Shown piece after piece: positions 1 through 9,632 of a DNA stretch of 64,000 nucleotides. Origin of the DNA: Phyllobacterium myrsinacearum (GTDB lineage: Bacteria > Pseudomonadota > Alphaproteobacteria > Rhizobiales > Rhizobiaceae); assembly GCF_002980555.1 (NCBI RefSeq), contig NZ_PVBT01000007.1, positions 124,001 through 188,000 of the forward strand. Direction: 5' to 3'. Positions within the stretch are counted from its first letter, which is position 1. Each line of letters opens with the position of its first letter. The notes beneath the pieces were generated by a model that was not told where the DNA came from, made no database searches, and was given only the letters and a program-made list of their open reading frames with translations. Position numbers and translations under genes: made by a program.

Positions 1-623
1 AGAATATCGGCATTGCGGCAAAGGCCCGGAAGGTCCTTCGTCTTGCTGTGGGCAATCGTGACCGTGGCATTGTGTGCGAGCAGCAGATTGAACATCGGTT
101 TGCCGACGATGTTCGAGCGGCCGACAACCACCGCATTGAGGCCCGAGAGATCGCGGCCGAGGATGCGGTCGATCAGCAGCATCGAGCCCTCGGGCGTGCA
201 GGGAACGAATGCGGTTTCAAGCTCGCCGGTTCCCAGCTTGCCGACATTGATGAAGTGGAAGCCGTCGACATCCTTGTCGGGCGAAATGGTCTGGATGATG
301 CGGCCGGAATCGATGTGCTTGGGCAATGGCAGCTGCACGAGAATACCGTGGATGGCCGGATCGGCATTGAGCGTTTCAACCAGCTTGACCAGTTCATCTT
401 CGCTCGTCTGTTCCGGCAGGGTGTGCTGCACGGAATGGAAGCCGCATTCCCTTGCCTTGCGTCCCTTGGAGGCGACATAGACTTGGCTGGCCGGGTCTTC
501 GCCAACGATCACCACGGCAATGCCCGGCGTGATGCCAGTGACCTCAATCAGCTCGGCGGCGGACGCCTTCACCTTTGAAACCACGTCTTCGGCAATCTGC
601 TTGCCATCAATCGTCACTGCCAT
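1..623 (-). CDS. folD: FolD, methylenetetrahydrofolate dehydrogenase/cyclohydrolase (C-terminus off window)
   Basis: Cytosolic bifunctional enzyme that oxidises 5,10-methylene-THF to methenyl-THF (NADP) and hydrolyses it to 10-formyl-THF. The minus-strand reading gives [15 protein letters not shown] near the start, then [14 protein letters not shown] with the catalytic Lys region, [11 protein letters not shown], and the Rossmann part [12 protein letters not shown] followed by [11 protein letters not shown]. These are classic FolD blocks. About 207 of the usual ~295-300 codons are present; the C-terminal third lies beyond base 1. The ATG at 621-623 is preceded by GGAGCAGC, a plausible ribosome site. 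The gene is divergent from the soxB-like gene. Confidence 0.95.
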   Translation of the reverse strand, partial: MAVTIDGKQIAEDVVSKVKASAAELIEVTGITPGIAVVIVGEDPASQVYVASKGRKARECGFHSVQHTLPEQTSEDELVKLVETLNADPAIHGILVQLPLPKHIDSGRIIQTISPDKDVDGFHFINVGKLGTGELETAFVPCTPEGSMLLIDRILGRDLSGLNAVVVGRSNIVGKPMFNLLLAHNATVTIAHSKTKDLPGLCRNADI

Positions 624-834
624 GTGCTGCTCCTGGGCATCGCGCTTCGGGAATGGACGTCATTCTGAGGATTCTGAGGCAATACAATACCGCCAGAACG
701 GCGTTCACTGACGCAATAACGAAAGCGGCCCATAAGGGCAATGCGATGATGTGACCCAAGGATGGTTCTGGGGCTTGCGAATACGCCAAAACCACGCATG
801 ATCACACTGTTCCGCCCGCAAACTGGATTCGTCG
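624..834. other. Intergenic region between divergent folD and soxB
   Basis: About 210 bases that should hold both promoters. A 62-codon frame (minus, 795-607, GTG start) would encode a protein with one hydrophobic segment, but it lacks a ribosome site and runs into folD, so I do not call it. No clear operator seen. Confidence 0.4.
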
Positions 835-2088
835 ATGCGCTATTCCGCTTTCTCCCTTCTCAAGAACGCCCTCAACGGCAACAAGGACTGGAAGCCCGCG
901 TGGCGCAAGCCCGATCCGAAACCGGCCTATGATGTGGTGATCATCGGCGGCGGGCACGGGCTGGCAACGGCCTATTATCTCGCCAAGGAGCATGGCATCC
1001 GCAACATCGCCGTGGTGGAAAAAGGGTGGCTCGGTTCCGGCAATATCGGCCGCAACACGACGGCGGTGCGCTCCAATTATCTCCTGACGGAAAACCAGCA
1101 CTTCTATGAAGCATCCATGAAGCTCTGGGAGACCATGTCGCACGACCTCAATTACAATGTGATGTTCTCGCAGCGCGGCGTGGTCAATCTCGCGCACAAT
1201 CTCCCCCAGCTCGATGTCTATGTCAGGCGCGGCAACCAGATGCGGCTCAACGGCATCGATTGCGAACTGCTCAATCCGAAACAGCTGGAGAAACTCATTC
1301 CCGGCCTCGACACCAGCGCATCGGCACGGTTTCCAATCATTGGCGGCCTGATGCAGCGCAGCGCTGGCACGGCACGCCACGATGCCGTGGTCTGGGCCTA
1401 TGCCCGCGCGGCCGACCAGCTCGGCGTCGATATCATCGAGAATTGCGAAGTCACGGGCTTCATCAAGGACGGCGACAAGGTGACGGGCGTCATGACCACC
1501 CGCGGTCCGATCAACGCGAAAAAGACCGCTTGCGCCGTGGCCGGACACACCAGCGAGTTGATGCGCCGGGCCGGTGTCGACCGGCTGCCGCTGGAATCGC
1601 ATGTCCTGCAGGCCTTCGTTTCGGAAGCGCTCAAGCCCGTGGTCGATACGGTCGCGACCTTCGGCGGCGGTCATCTCTATTTCAGCCAGTCGGACAAGGG
1701 CGGGCTGGTTTTCGGCGGCGATATCGACGGCTACAATTCCTATGCGCAGCGCGGCAACCTGCCCGTGGTGGAAGATGTGATGAGCGAGTTCGTCGCCCTC
1801 ATGCCGGCGCTGGCCCGCGTCAAGCTCCTGCGCTCGTGGGGCGGGATCATGGACATGTCCATGGACGGCTCCCCCATCATCACCACCGGTCCATTGCCGG
1901 GCATGTATCTGAACACCGGCTGGTGTTACGGCGGATTCAAGGCAACGCCGATCTCCGGCAAATGCTTCGCCTGGACCATCGCCAAGGACGAGCCGCATCC
2001 GCTGTCGGCGCCGTTTACGCTCGACCGGTTCTATCGCGGCTATGTCATCGACGATAAAGGCATGGGACCGACGCCGCGCCTGCACTGA
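835..2088 (+). CDS. soxB: Sarcosine oxidase subunit beta (SoxB-like), orphan
   Basis: FAD/FMN-dependent subunit of heterotetrameric sarcosine oxidase, which demethylates sarcosine to glycine and formaldehyde. The 417-residue length is typical. After a SoxB-type N-terminus (RYSAFSLLKNAL) comes the Rossmann dinucleotide site GGGHG at residues 38-42. H182, in GTARHDAV, matches the His that carries covalent FMN in characterised SoxB. The C-terminal block NTGWCYGGFKATP is also family-typical. In known operons soxB is followed by soxD, soxA and soxG; here the next gene is convergent and unrelated, so the delta, alpha and gamma subunits must be elsewhere, or this is a stand-alone DAO-family oxidase. 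SoxB-like family is certain; activity as sarcosine oxidase is inferred. Confidence 0.9.
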   Translation: MRYSAFSLLKNALNGNKDWKPAWRKPDPKPAYDVVIIGGGHGLATAYYLAKEHGIRNIAVVEKGWLGSGNIGRNTTAVRSNYLLTENQHFYEASMKLWETMSHDLNYNVMFSQRGVVNLAHNLPQLDVYVRRGNQMRLNGIDCELLNPKQLEKLIPGLDTSASARFPIIGGLMQRSAGTARHDAVVWAYARAADQLGVDIIENCEVTGFIKDGDKVTGVMTTRGPINAKKTACAVAGHTSELMRRAGVDRLPLESHVLQAFVSEALKPVVDTVATFGGGHLYFSQSDKGGLVFGGDIDGYNSYAQRGNLPVVEDVMSEFVALMPALARVKLLRSWGGIMDMSMDGSPIITTGPLPGMYLNTGWCYGGFKATPISGKCFAWTIAKDEPHPLSAPFTLDRFYRGYVIDDKGMGPTPRLH

Positions 2089-2097
2089 AGCCCGGCT

Positions 2098-4218
2098 TCA
2101 GTCTTCGCCGGCACGCTGCCGGAGCACATCGCGGATCTCGGCAATATCCGCGAGCATGTCCTCGATATTGGAATTGTCGTGGTGGCGCGGGGCGTGATGC
2201 ATGTCGGCATAGTCATAGAGAAACTGCGCAACCGCGACCTGATCCTCGGCCCACGCCGCATCGTCATCGGCCATTACAGCCGCATCGGAAGTGAAATTGC
2301 GCGTCTGGGCCTGTTTTATCGCCGCGCCCAGGCGTGATTCTGCGGTTGCCGTGAGCGGGCTGGCAGCAACCTGTTCGGTCCGTTTTCCGCCCGACGGCGG
2401 ATCAAACGGGCCGTCGTTTCCGGCACCGGCTGGTGCGCGCTCATGCCTGTTGCGGGCAGCGCTGGTCATACCGCGCAGCATTGCGACAGCCAGTCCGGCA
2501 AGCAGGCCAGCCAGCAGGCCACCCATTACCGGAACACCGCGTGACGGCCCGGTAGGCTCGGAGGAAGGTTGCGCTGGCGAAATGACCCGGATGCTGGTGC
2601 CGCTCATATCGGCGCTTTGCGCGCTTGCCTGACCGCGCTGCGCATAGGCGTCATAGGCCGCGCGCTTCGTTGCGGCATCCTGCTCCAGCGTCCGCAGCCG
2701 GGTCATATCCCCGCCTGTTCCGGCCGTGCGCGATTTGATCTGTGCAAGCTGATTTGCCAGGTCCTGTTCGCGCTGCACCGAACGCTTCAGCTCCGTCTGC
2801 ACCGAGGCGGCCATGCGGCTCAATTCGCTGCGCACTTCCTTGCGGATGCCGTCGACTTCCGACCGCGCCTGAATCAGCTGCGGATGCCGCGGCCCAAGCT
2901 TGATCGCCAGCGTATCCGCCTGCTGCTTTAGAGCAGCATATTGCGCACGCAGCGCAGCAATCGCGTCGGACTGCAATGCGTCTGGCACCGCATTGCCGAG
3001 AACACTGTCCACCGATGCGCCTTGGATGGCGGTGGCCTGCGCGTTGAGCTTTATCGTCTGATCACGCGCCGCAGCGAGCGCGTCGCCCGCCCTTGCAACA
3101 TCATCAGCCGGTGCGCCCGGCGCACCGGCGAGATTGTTGTCGATCCTGAATTTCTGTGCCGCGTTCTCGGCCTCCTCCGCAGCACTGCGCAGCTCATTCA
3201 GCCGGCCGGCAAGCGGACCCGTTGTTCCAGCGTCAGGTGACGGATTGCGCTGCTCCTCGATGAAGACATCGGACAGAGTGTTGGCCAGGCGTGCGGATTT
3301 CTGCGGATCGCTGGATTTGACGGTGATATCGAAGACAAAATTCTGCGCGCTCCGCTCCACGGTGAGATTGTCCGAGAGATTGCGCACCAGCAGCGCTTCG
3401 CGCGATGCCGTGTCCGGCGTGCTATCGGTCGAGAAAAGCTCACCCATGGCTGCGAGCCAGCCCTTGTCCTTCAGATTGCCATTGAACTCGGGATCTTTGG
3501 CAAGACCCGTCCGGTCGATCACCTGGGAAAGCAGGCGGTTGGAACGGATGGCACGCAACTGGCTCTCGGCAATGGCCAGGGATGCCTCGGCTGGCAGCTG
3601 ACCGGCTGTAGGCGCTGTCCCGCTCAACGTGATGTTGCTCGGATCGACCAGAAGTTCGGCCGTTGACTGGTAGAGCTTCGGCAGTGTCATCGCATAGCCG
3701 GCACCGAGCAACGTGCCGATCAGGGTCGTCGCGATGATCAGCTTTTTGGAACTGACGACATGATCGCGGATGCCAACCGGCTCGATGAAACGTTTCATCG
3801 CGCCATGATTGTCAGCAACAGGCTCGACAGGGCTTGCCGCCGGTGCAACGGGTGTCTCGGCCGCAACCGGCGGTGAAAGCGGCGCAGCGGACGGGTTGTC
3901 GTCGATCCGGCGGTTGAGCTCTGCCTTGATGGCCGCCATGTCGGCGCGCATGCGATCGATGGCGATCTGCTCGGCCTCTTCATCCGTCAGGGCATCGCCG
4001 TGTTCCGCCTGAGGCAGCGGCGTGATTTCGCTGCTGGCCGCCAGGCGCAGCGCCCGCATCCGCTGATAGTGCTCCAGATCGTCTTCGCGGCGCGGGGCTT
4101 GCGGGGGTGTTGCAGGCGCCGCGCGTGCAGGCGCATCACCCGCCGCTTCCGGCTGGCTGGCAAACGAGAGCAGCGAGCGTCGTGGCCGCTTGTCTATCCC
4201 GTTGTCCCGATCACCCAT
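2098..4218 (-). CDS. Wzz/GumC-type polysaccharide co-polymerase, no kinase domain
   Basis: Inner-membrane protein of about 706 residues that probably governs chain length or export of a surface polysaccharide. A long, acidic and Pro/Ala-rich cytoplasmic N-terminus (~150 residues) precedes transmembrane segment 1 (IIATTLIGTLLGAGYAM). A periplasmic Wzz domain follows (LYQSTAELLVDPSNI), then a Gln/Ala-rich coiled-coil region with LGPRHPQLI, and TM2 (GVPVMGGLLAGLLAGLAV). The ~120-residue cytoplasmic tail has no Walker motifs, so the BY-kinase part of ExoP/Wzc proteins is missing. I start at the ATG at 4216-4218, preceded by ACAGGA with GGAG further upstream; a TTG ten codons earlier is less likely. 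No polysaccharide genes are adjacent. It ends 9 bases from the convergent soxB. Confidence 0.85.
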   Translation of the reverse strand: MGDRDNGIDKRPRRSLLSFASQPEAAGDAPARAAPATPPQAPRREDDLEHYQRMRALRLAASSEITPLPQAEHGDALTDEEAEQIAIDRMRADMAAIKAELNRRIDDNPSAAPLSPPVAAETPVAPAASPVEPVADNHGAMKRFIEPVGIRDHVVSSKKLIIATTLIGTLLGAGYAMTLPKLYQSTAELLVDPSNITLSGTAPTAGQLPAEASLAIAESQLRAIRSNRLLSQVIDRTGLAKDPEFNGNLKDKGWLAAMGELFSTDSTPDTASREALLVRNLSDNLTVERSAQNFVFDITVKSSDPQKSARLANTLSDVFIEEQRNPSPDAGTTGPLAGRLNELRSAAEEAENAAQKFRIDNNLAGAPGAPADDVARAGDALAAARDQTIKLNAQATAIQGASVDSVLGNAVPDALQSDAIAALRAQYAALKQQADTLAIKLGPRHPQLIQARSEVDGIRKEVRSELSRMAASVQTELKRSVQREQDLANQLAQIKSRTAGTGGDMTRLRTLEQDAATKRAAYDAYAQRGQASAQSADMSGTSIRVISPAQPSSEPTGPSRGVPVMGGLLAGLLAGLAVAMLRGMTSAARNRHERAPAGAGNDGPFDPPSGGKRTEQVAASPLTATAESRLGAAIKQAQTRNFTSDAAVMADDDAAWAEDQVAVAQFLYDYADMHHAPRHHDNSNIEDMLADIAEIRDVLRQRAGED

Positions 4219-4472
4219 TCCTGTCCGCACTCCATAAGAACCGTTCAATACCTTACCCCCGAAGCATGGCTTACGGTTAACCCAACCTAAAGTTCTATGG
4301 GAAATAAATCGTTAATCATTGGTGAAACACATGGGAATTTATCCGGAGTGCACCGGCGGTACAGCGGTCTTTCCCATTATTTCGACGATCGGCGCCCGGC
4401 CGTGCGGTTGACCGGTTGACCCGGCGCTTTGGACCGGATCAAAATGCGGCCACATGATTTGGGAGAAGACAG
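4219..4472. other. Divergent promoter region of wzz-like gene and proC
   Basis: About 250 bases, AT-rich next to the wzz-like gene (around 4270-4340) and GC-rich toward proC. It should contain both promoters. I see no convincing operator or RNA element. Confidence 0.4.
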
Positions 4473-5288
4473 ATGGTTGACAGCGTGGTTCTGGTTGGTT
4501 GCGGCAATATGGGTTTTGCCATGCTCAAGGGCTGGCTGGATGCCGGCATGCTGCAGCCGGGACAGGTCCATGTCGTCGAACCGACCGATGCCCTGCGGGA
4601 GCGGGCAGCAACACTCGGGGTCAATGCCGTCGCGGGCGCCGCGCAGCTTGCCGCCGGTCTTCAGCCACGTGTGATCCTTGTTGCGGTCAAGCCGCAGGTG
4701 ATGGGCGACGTCCTGCCCGCCTACAGGCGCTTTGCCGAACACGCGACATTTGTCAGCGTGGCCGCCGGTATTACCGTGAACTTTTTCGAGAAGCATCTCG
4801 GCGATAAAACCGCGATCATTCGCACGATCCCCAATACACCAGCGGCCATCGGCAAGGGCATGATCGTCACGTTCCGCAACCCCCATGTGGGTGACAGCGA
4901 TGCCGCCTTTGTCGATAGGCTGCTGAAAACCAGCGGTGCCGTGGCCTCCGTCGACGATGAAAGCCTGATCGACGCCGTGACGGCCGTATCGGGTTCCGGG
5001 CCTGCCTATGTCTTCCATTTCATCGAAGGCCTGACCGAGGCCGGGGTCGCCGCCGGGCTGACGCGGGATATCGCAGGCCTTCTCGCCATGCAGACCGTCT
5101 ATGGCGCCGGTGCGCTGGCCGCAGCCAGTGCCGATACCCCGACGACGCTGCGCGAACAGGTGACCAGCCCCAACGGTACCACCGCTGCGGCTCTGAAGGT
5201 GCTGATGGGCGGGGACCGGCTGAAGAACCTCCTGACCGAGGCCGTGCATGCGGCGCACCAGCGCGCCATCGAACTTGGGAAAGTTTGA
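4473..5288 (+). CDS. proC: Pyrroline-5-carboxylate reductase
   Basis: Last enzyme of proline synthesis, reducing 1-pyrroline-5-carboxylate with NAD(P)H in the cytosol. The 271-residue length is normal. The N-terminal Rossmann motif VGCGNMG (residues 8-14) opens the protein, VAVKPQ follows at mid-domain, and the C-terminal P5CR signature appears as SGSGPAYVF, then QVTSPNGTT near residue 229. A strong ribosome site (GGGAGAAG) sits just before the ATG. The urease accessory gene ureD follows 37 bases later on the same strand and could share a transcript. Confidence 0.96.
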   Translation: MVDSVVLVGCGNMGFAMLKGWLDAGMLQPGQVHVVEPTDALRERAATLGVNAVAGAAQLAAGLQPRVILVAVKPQVMGDVLPAYRRFAEHATFVSVAAGITVNFFEKHLGDKTAIIRTIPNTPAAIGKGMIVTFRNPHVGDSDAAFVDRLLKTSGAVASVDDESLIDAVTAVSGSGPAYVFHFIEGLTEAGVAAGLTRDIAGLLAMQTVYGAGALAAASADTPTTLREQVTSPNGTTAAALKVLMGGDRLKNLLTEAVHAAHQRAIELGKV

Positions 5289-5325
5289 GCTTTCCCGCCC
5301 CGGCAGGCTGCGCTAGCCTTGCGGA

Positions 5326-6159
5326 ATGAACGTTCACCCGTCCCTTGACCTGATACCGGCAGCGAGGCCGCAGCGTGCCTATGGGCATGCCCGGCTGGCG
5401 GTGAAACCCGTCAACGGGCGCACGCGCATTGCGACGCTCTATCAGGAAGGCTGTGCAAAAATCCGGCTGCCAGACCGGGACGATGCGGTGCTGGAAGCCG
5501 TGATGATCAATACATCCGGCGGCCTCACCGGCGGCGACGTCATGCGCTGGCAGTTCGATGCGGGCAATGACTGCCACGCGCAGATTACCACGCAGGCCTG
5601 CGAGCGCATCTACAAAGCCTCCTCTTCCATTGCCGAGGTGGAGACCACGCTTTCGGTTGGCGAGAATGCCAGTCTCGCCTGGCTGCCGCAGGAGACGATC
5701 CTGTTCGAGCGCTCCGCCCTGAAACGAACGCTGACAGCACGGCTGGCCGGAACGGGCCGCGCCCTGATCGTCGAGCCGGTGGTGTTCGGCCGCAAGGCCA
5801 TGGGCGAGGACGTCCAGACCTGCACGTTCCGTGACCGCTGGCGCATCTACCGGCAGGACAGGCTGGTTCACGCCGAAGACTTTGCGATTGGTCCCGATAC
5901 GGCTGCCATGCTTGCCCGGCCAGCCCTGCTCGGCGGCATGCGGACAATGGCCACCATCCTGCTGCTCGACCATGATGCGGAGCGGTATCTGGAGCCGGCG
6001 CGAAAAATAATCGGTGAAAAAGGCGGGGCGTCTGCCTGGTCTGGCAAGCTTCTTGCGAGGCTGGTGGATGAGGATGCCTATTCCCTGCGGAAACGGCTGA
6101 TACCGCTGATCGACCTGCTGAATCAAAAGGCAGGCGTGCCTAAAGTCTGGTCAATCTAG
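5326..6159 (+). CDS. ureD: Urease accessory protein UreD
   Basis: Scaffold of the UreD-UreF-UreG complex that delivers Ni and CO2 to apo-urease. The 277-residue protein shows the UreD blocks NTSGGLTGGD (around residue 63), ITTQACERIYK and LAWLPQETILFE, in the right order. It opens the urease cluster and is followed after 48 bases by ureA. The ribosome site before the ATG is weak (GCGGA), which fits either coupling to proC or a leader I cannot resolve. Confidence 0.96.
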   Translation: MNVHPSLDLIPAARPQRAYGHARLAVKPVNGRTRIATLYQEGCAKIRLPDRDDAVLEAVMINTSGGLTGGDVMRWQFDAGNDCHAQITTQACERIYKASSSIAEVETTLSVGENASLAWLPQETILFERSALKRTLTARLAGTGRALIVEPVVFGRKAMGEDVQTCTFRDRWRIYRQDRLVHAEDFAIGPDTAAMLARPALLGGMRTMATILLLDHDAERYLEPARKIIGEKGGASAWSGKLLARLVDEDAYSLRKRLIPLIDLLNQKAGVPKVWSI

Positions 6160-6207
6160 ACCGGGATCGCGGCATGCGGAACAAACAGGGATGGCCAAGA
6201 GGACAAA

Positions 6208-6510
6208 ATGAACCTGACACTCCGTGAAAAAGACAAGCTCCTGATCGCCATGGCGGCAATGGTCGCCCGACGCCGCCTCGAACGCGGCGTCAAGCTCAAT
6301 CATCCGGAAGCCATTGCACTCATTACGGATTTTGTCGTGGAAGGCGCGCGTGACGGCCGCTCGGTCGCCGAACTCATGGAAGCCGGAGCCCATGTCATCA
6401 CCCGCGCTCAGGTGATGGAAGGCATCCCCGAGATGATCCACGACATCCAGGTCGAAGCCACGTTCCCCGATGGCACCAAGCTCGTCACCGTTCACGAACC
6501 GATCCGTTAG
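6208..6510 (+). CDS. ureA: Urease subunit gamma
   Basis: Small structural subunit of the (UreABC)3 urease. Exactly 100 residues, the standard length. It begins [12 protein letters not shown], contains [14 protein letters not shown], and ends [14 protein letters not shown], all family signatures. The ribosome site AGAGGACAAA precedes the ATG. ureB follows after 8 bases, so translation is probably coupled. Confidence 0.97.
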   Translation: MNLTLREKDKLLIAMAAMVARRRLERGVKLNHPEAIALITDFVVEGARDGRSVAELMEAGAHVITRAQVMEGIPEMIHDIQVEATFPDGTKLVTVHEPIR

Positions 6511-6518
6511 GAGATGCC

Positions 6519-6824
6519 ATGATCCCGGGTGAAATCATTCCTTGCGCAGGCGAGATCGAACTGAACGCAGGCGCGGCCACCGTGACGCTGAAAGTGGCGA
6601 ACACGGGCGACCGGCCCGTACAGGTCGGTTCGCATTATCATTTCTTCGAAACCAACAATGCGCTGATATTCGACCGTGCTCAGGCGCGCGGCATGCGGCT
6701 GGACATCGCCGCGGGAACCGCGGTGCGGTTTGAGCCGGGCCAGGAGCGCGACGTGACACTTGTGCCGCTGGGCGGAAGCCGGACGGTCTACGGGTTTCAG
6801 CAAAAGATCATGGGAAAGCTTTGA
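6519..6824 (+). CDS. ureB: Urease subunit beta
   Basis: Second small structural subunit of urease, 101 residues. It starts [15 protein letters not shown] and carries [11 protein letters not shown], then [15 protein letters not shown], the canonical UreB blocks. The ribosome site is TAGGAG. ureB is the last gene before the cluster is interrupted: the next gene (6857-7225) lies on the opposite strand, so ureC cannot be the immediate continuation of a compact operon as in most urease clusters. Confidence 0.97.
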   Translation: MIPGEIIPCAGEIELNAGAATVTLKVANTGDRPVQVGSHYHFFETNNALIFDRAQARGMRLDIAAGTAVRFEPGQERDVTLVPLGGSRTVYGFQQKIMGKL

Positions 6825-6856
6825 CCAACCAGCTTCCCCAATGTTCTGCCGCGCGG

Positions 6857-7225
6857 TCAGCCCGGCTTTTTGGTGACAAGGGTCAAAAGGCCCTTGGAAT
6901 CGAGGCTTGCGACAACCACCGCCGCCGAGGTCAGGCCCTTTTCCTTCAAGGCGGCGGAGACCTGCGGCGAGGCATCAATCGAGGTGCGCAGCTGCTGCAT
7001 GTCCTTGTCCGAGCGCTTGGCCACGGCATCGTTGACCTGGGTTTTCGTCCCCTCCGGCAGTTCATTGATATCGACAATATTGATCGTCGTGATCGGCACC
7101 GTTCCGGACTGCGCCGGAGCCTTGCTGGCCGGTTGCTGCGCGGCTGGTGCCGCAGTCTGCGCGTAGGCCGCGGATGTGGCGAGCGGGAAGGCGGCACACA
7201 TGGCCAGGATCATCATTTTTCGCAT
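6857..7225 (-). CDS. Small exported protein of unknown function, inverted inside urease cluster
   Basis: A 122-residue protein with a clear signal peptide (MRKMMILAMCAAFPLATSAA, cleavage probably after AYA). An Ala/Pro/Gln-rich linker follows, then a folded-looking part containing TINIVDINELPEGTKTQV and ending VVVASLDSKGLLTLVTKK. It is likely periplasmic. I do not recognise the family. The ATG at 7223-7225 has AAGGAAAG upstream, better than the GTG five codons earlier. It is convergent with ureB (32 bases apart) and divergent from ureC, so it splits the urease genes into two transcription units. No metal-binding motif is visible, so a link to urease is not supported by sequence. Confidence 0.8.
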   Translation of the reverse strand: MRKMMILAMCAAFPLATSAAYAQTAAPAAQQPASKAPAQSGTVPITTINIVDINELPEGTKTQVNDAVAKRSDKDMQQLRTSIDASPQVSAALKEKGLTSAAVVVASLDSKGLLTLVTKKPG

Positions 7226-7412
7226 CGTCTTTCCTTTCACGTGATTGGCGAACGATCATCGTTTGATGACGGGCGCAGTTCACATGCGGAATTCGATCTC
7301 AAGCGGTCAGTTATCGGGTCATTCCGGGGCGATATCGTGGCCAAAATGTGGCCCGCATCTCCCGCAGCCGCGCGCGTACCGTGCCAGACCTACAGCCCAG
7401 GAGAGAACCATC

Positions 7413-9125
7413 ATGCCCGCTAGAATCTCCCGCTCCGCCTATGCCCGCATGTTCGGTCCGACAACCGGCGACAGGGTGCGGCTTGCCGATACGGAGCTGT
7501 TCATCGAAGTGGAAAAGGATTTCACCATCTATGGCGAAGAGGTGAAGTTCGGCGGCGGCAAGGTCATCCGCGACGGCATGGGACAGAGCCAGATTGCCCG
7601 GGCTGACGGCGCCGTCGATACGGTCATCACCAATGCCCTGATCGTCGACCATACGGGCATCTACAAGGCGGATGTCGGGCTCAAGGACGGGCTGATTGCC
7701 GCCATCGGCAAGGCCGGCAATCCCGACACACAGCCGGGCGTGACCATCATTATCGGACCGGGCACGGAAATCATCGCCGGGGAAGGCAAGATACTGACGG
7801 CCGGCGGCATGGACGCGCATATCCACTTCATCTGCCCGCAGCAGATCGATGAGGCGCTGATGTCCGGCGTCACCACCATGTTCGGCGGCGGCACCGGCCC
7901 CGCGCATGGCACGCTGGCGACCACCTGCACGCCCGGCCCATGGCATCTGGCGCGGATGATCCAGGCCTTCGATTCCATTCCGATGAACCTCGGACTATCG
8001 GGCAAGGGCAATGCTTCGCAGCCGAAAGCGCTGGAGGAGATGATCCTCGGCGGCGCCTGCTCGCTGAAACTGCATGAGGATTGGGGCACCACGCCGGCCG
8101 CCATCGACAATTGCCTCACCGTTGCCGACCGGTTCGACATTCAGGTGATGATCCATACGGACACGCTCAACGAGAGCGGGTTTGTCGAGGATACGGTTGC
8201 AGCCTTCAAGGGGCGCACGATCCATGCCTTTCATACGGAAGGTGCGGGCGGCGGGCATGCGCCCGATATCATCAAGATATGCGGTCTGCCCAATGTCATT
8301 CCCTCATCGACGAATCCGACCCGGCCCTACACGAAGAACACCATTGCCGAACATCTCGACATGCTGATGGTCTGCCATCACCTGTCATCGTCGATTCCCG
8401 AAGACGTGGCATTCGCCGAAAGCCGTATCCGCAAGGAAACCATTGCTGCGGAAGATATCCTGCACGACATCGGCGCCTTCTCGATCATCTCGTCGGACAG
8501 CCAGGCCATGGGCCGCGTCGGCGAAGTTCTGATCCGCACCTGGCAGACCGCCGACAAGATGAAACGCCAGCGCGGAAGCCTGCCGCAGGAAACCGGCGAC
8601 AACGATAATTTCCGCGTGAAACGTTATATTGCCAAATATACGATCAATCCGGCGATTGCGCAGGGCGTGTCCCGGCATATCGGCTCGATCGAAACGGGCA
8701 AACGCGCCGACCTCGTCCTGTGGAACCCGGCCTTCTTCGGTGTCAAACCCGACATGGTGCTGCTGGGCGGCTCCATCGCCGCCGCACCGATGGGCGACCC
8801 CAACGCATCCATTCCAACACCGCAGCCCGTGCATTACCGCCCCATGTTCGCCACCTTCGGCAAGAATGTCTCCAATTCCTCTGTTGTCTTTGTCAGCAAG
8901 GCATCGATTGAGGCTGGCCTGCGCCAGTCGCTTGGCACGGACAAGCACCTGATCGGTGTCGAGAACACCCGCGGCGGTATTTCAAAGGCATCGATGATCC
9001 ACAATGACGCCACGCCGCACGTGGAAGTTGACCCTGAAACCTATGAAGTGCGCGCCGACGGCGAACTTCTGACATGCGAACCGGCGACGGTGCTGCCCAT
9101 GGCGCAGCGCTACTTCCTGTTCTGA
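7413..9125 (+). CDS. ureC: Urease subunit alpha (catalytic)
   Basis: Catalytic subunit that hydrolyses urea to ammonia and carbamate at a di-nickel site. 570 residues, the normal length. The Ni ligands H136 and H138 are in MDAHIHF, the carbamylated lysine is K219 in SLKLHEDWG, and the flap and active-site region [15 protein letters not shown] is intact, as is the Asp ligand region SSDSQAMG. The frame is open further upstream, but [17 protein letters not shown] is the family N-terminus and AGGAGAG lies just before this ATG. A promoter must lie in 7226-7412, because the preceding gene is divergent. Confidence 0.98.
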   Translation: MPARISRSAYARMFGPTTGDRVRLADTELFIEVEKDFTIYGEEVKFGGGKVIRDGMGQSQIARADGAVDTVITNALIVDHTGIYKADVGLKDGLIAAIGKAGNPDTQPGVTIIIGPGTEIIAGEGKILTAGGMDAHIHFICPQQIDEALMSGVTTMFGGGTGPAHGTLATTCTPGPWHLARMIQAFDSIPMNLGLSGKGNASQPKALEEMILGGACSLKLHEDWGTTPAAIDNCLTVADRFDIQVMIHTDTLNESGFVEDTVAAFKGRTIHAFHTEGAGGGHAPDIIKICGLPNVIPSSTNPTRPYTKNTIAEHLDMLMVCHHLSSSIPEDVAFAESRIRKETIAAEDILHDIGAFSIISSDSQAMGRVGEVLIRTWQTADKMKRQRGSLPQETGDNDNFRVKRYIAKYTINPAIAQGVSRHIGSIETGKRADLVLWNPAFFGVKPDMVLLGGSIAAAPMGDPNASIPTPQPVHYRPMFATFGKNVSNSSVVFVSKASIEAGLRQSLGTDKHLIGVENTRGGISKASMIHNDATPHVEVDPETYEVRADGELLTCEPATVLPMAQRYFLF

Positions 9126-9137
9126 GGAGAATGCATC

Positions 9138-9632
9138 ATGAAACGCGTCACAGGCCATGCGCATGCCGGTCACTACACAGGCACGCCCTTCGACCATATC
9201 GTCCTGGCGCATGACGAGAGGCATCTGCGCCGCAAGGTCCTGACCCTGCAACGGGGTGAGCAGATCCTGATCGACCTGCCCGATCCCATCGCCTTCACCC
9301 ACGGCGACGTGCTTGTCCTCGAAGATGGAAGAATGGCGGAGATTATCGCCGCCGAGGAAACCCTCTACGCGGTAATGCCGCGCGACCGGCAACATCTTAC
9401 CGAACTGGCCTGGCATCTGGGCAACCGCCATCTGCCGGCCCAACTGGAAGAAGACCGTATCGTTATCTTGCGCGACCACGTCATCAAGGCCATGCTCGAA
9501 GGTCTGGGAGCGCGGGTCACCGAGATCGTTGCACCATTCCATCCGCTGCGCGGTGCCTATCACAGCGGTCATGGCCACGATCATGGACATCAGCATCATG
9601 ATCACGGGCATCACCATCATTCCCATGACTGA
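9138..9632 (+). CDS. ureE: Urease accessory protein UreE, nickel chaperone
   Basis: Metallochaperone that binds Ni(II) and hands it to the UreG complex. 164 residues: an N-terminal peptide-binding domain, a C-terminal ferredoxin-like domain with [13 protein letters not shown] and ILRDHVI, then a tail with 13 histidines in the last 24 residues. The His tail marks a nickel-storing UreE. The ribosome site GAGGAGA precedes the ATG. Its last 8 bases overlap the start of ureF, suggesting coupled translation. Confidence 0.96.
   Translation: MKRVTGHAHAGHYTGTPFDHIVLAHDERHLRRKVLTLQRGEQILIDLPDPIAFTHGDVLVLEDGRMAEIIAAEETLYAVMPRDRQHLTELAWHLGNRHLPAQLEEDRIVILRDHVIKAMLEGLGARVTEIVAPFHPLRGAYHSGHGHDHGHQHHDHGHHHHSHD

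Noticed and set aside
607-795. 62-codon frame with a hydrophobic segment before folD
   Set aside because: GTG start without ribosome site, overlaps folD.
802-2085. 427-codon minus-strand open frame opposite soxB
   Set aside because: Mirror frame of a gene with clear FAD motifs; composition (many His, Arg, Asp) is typical of antisense GC-rich frames.
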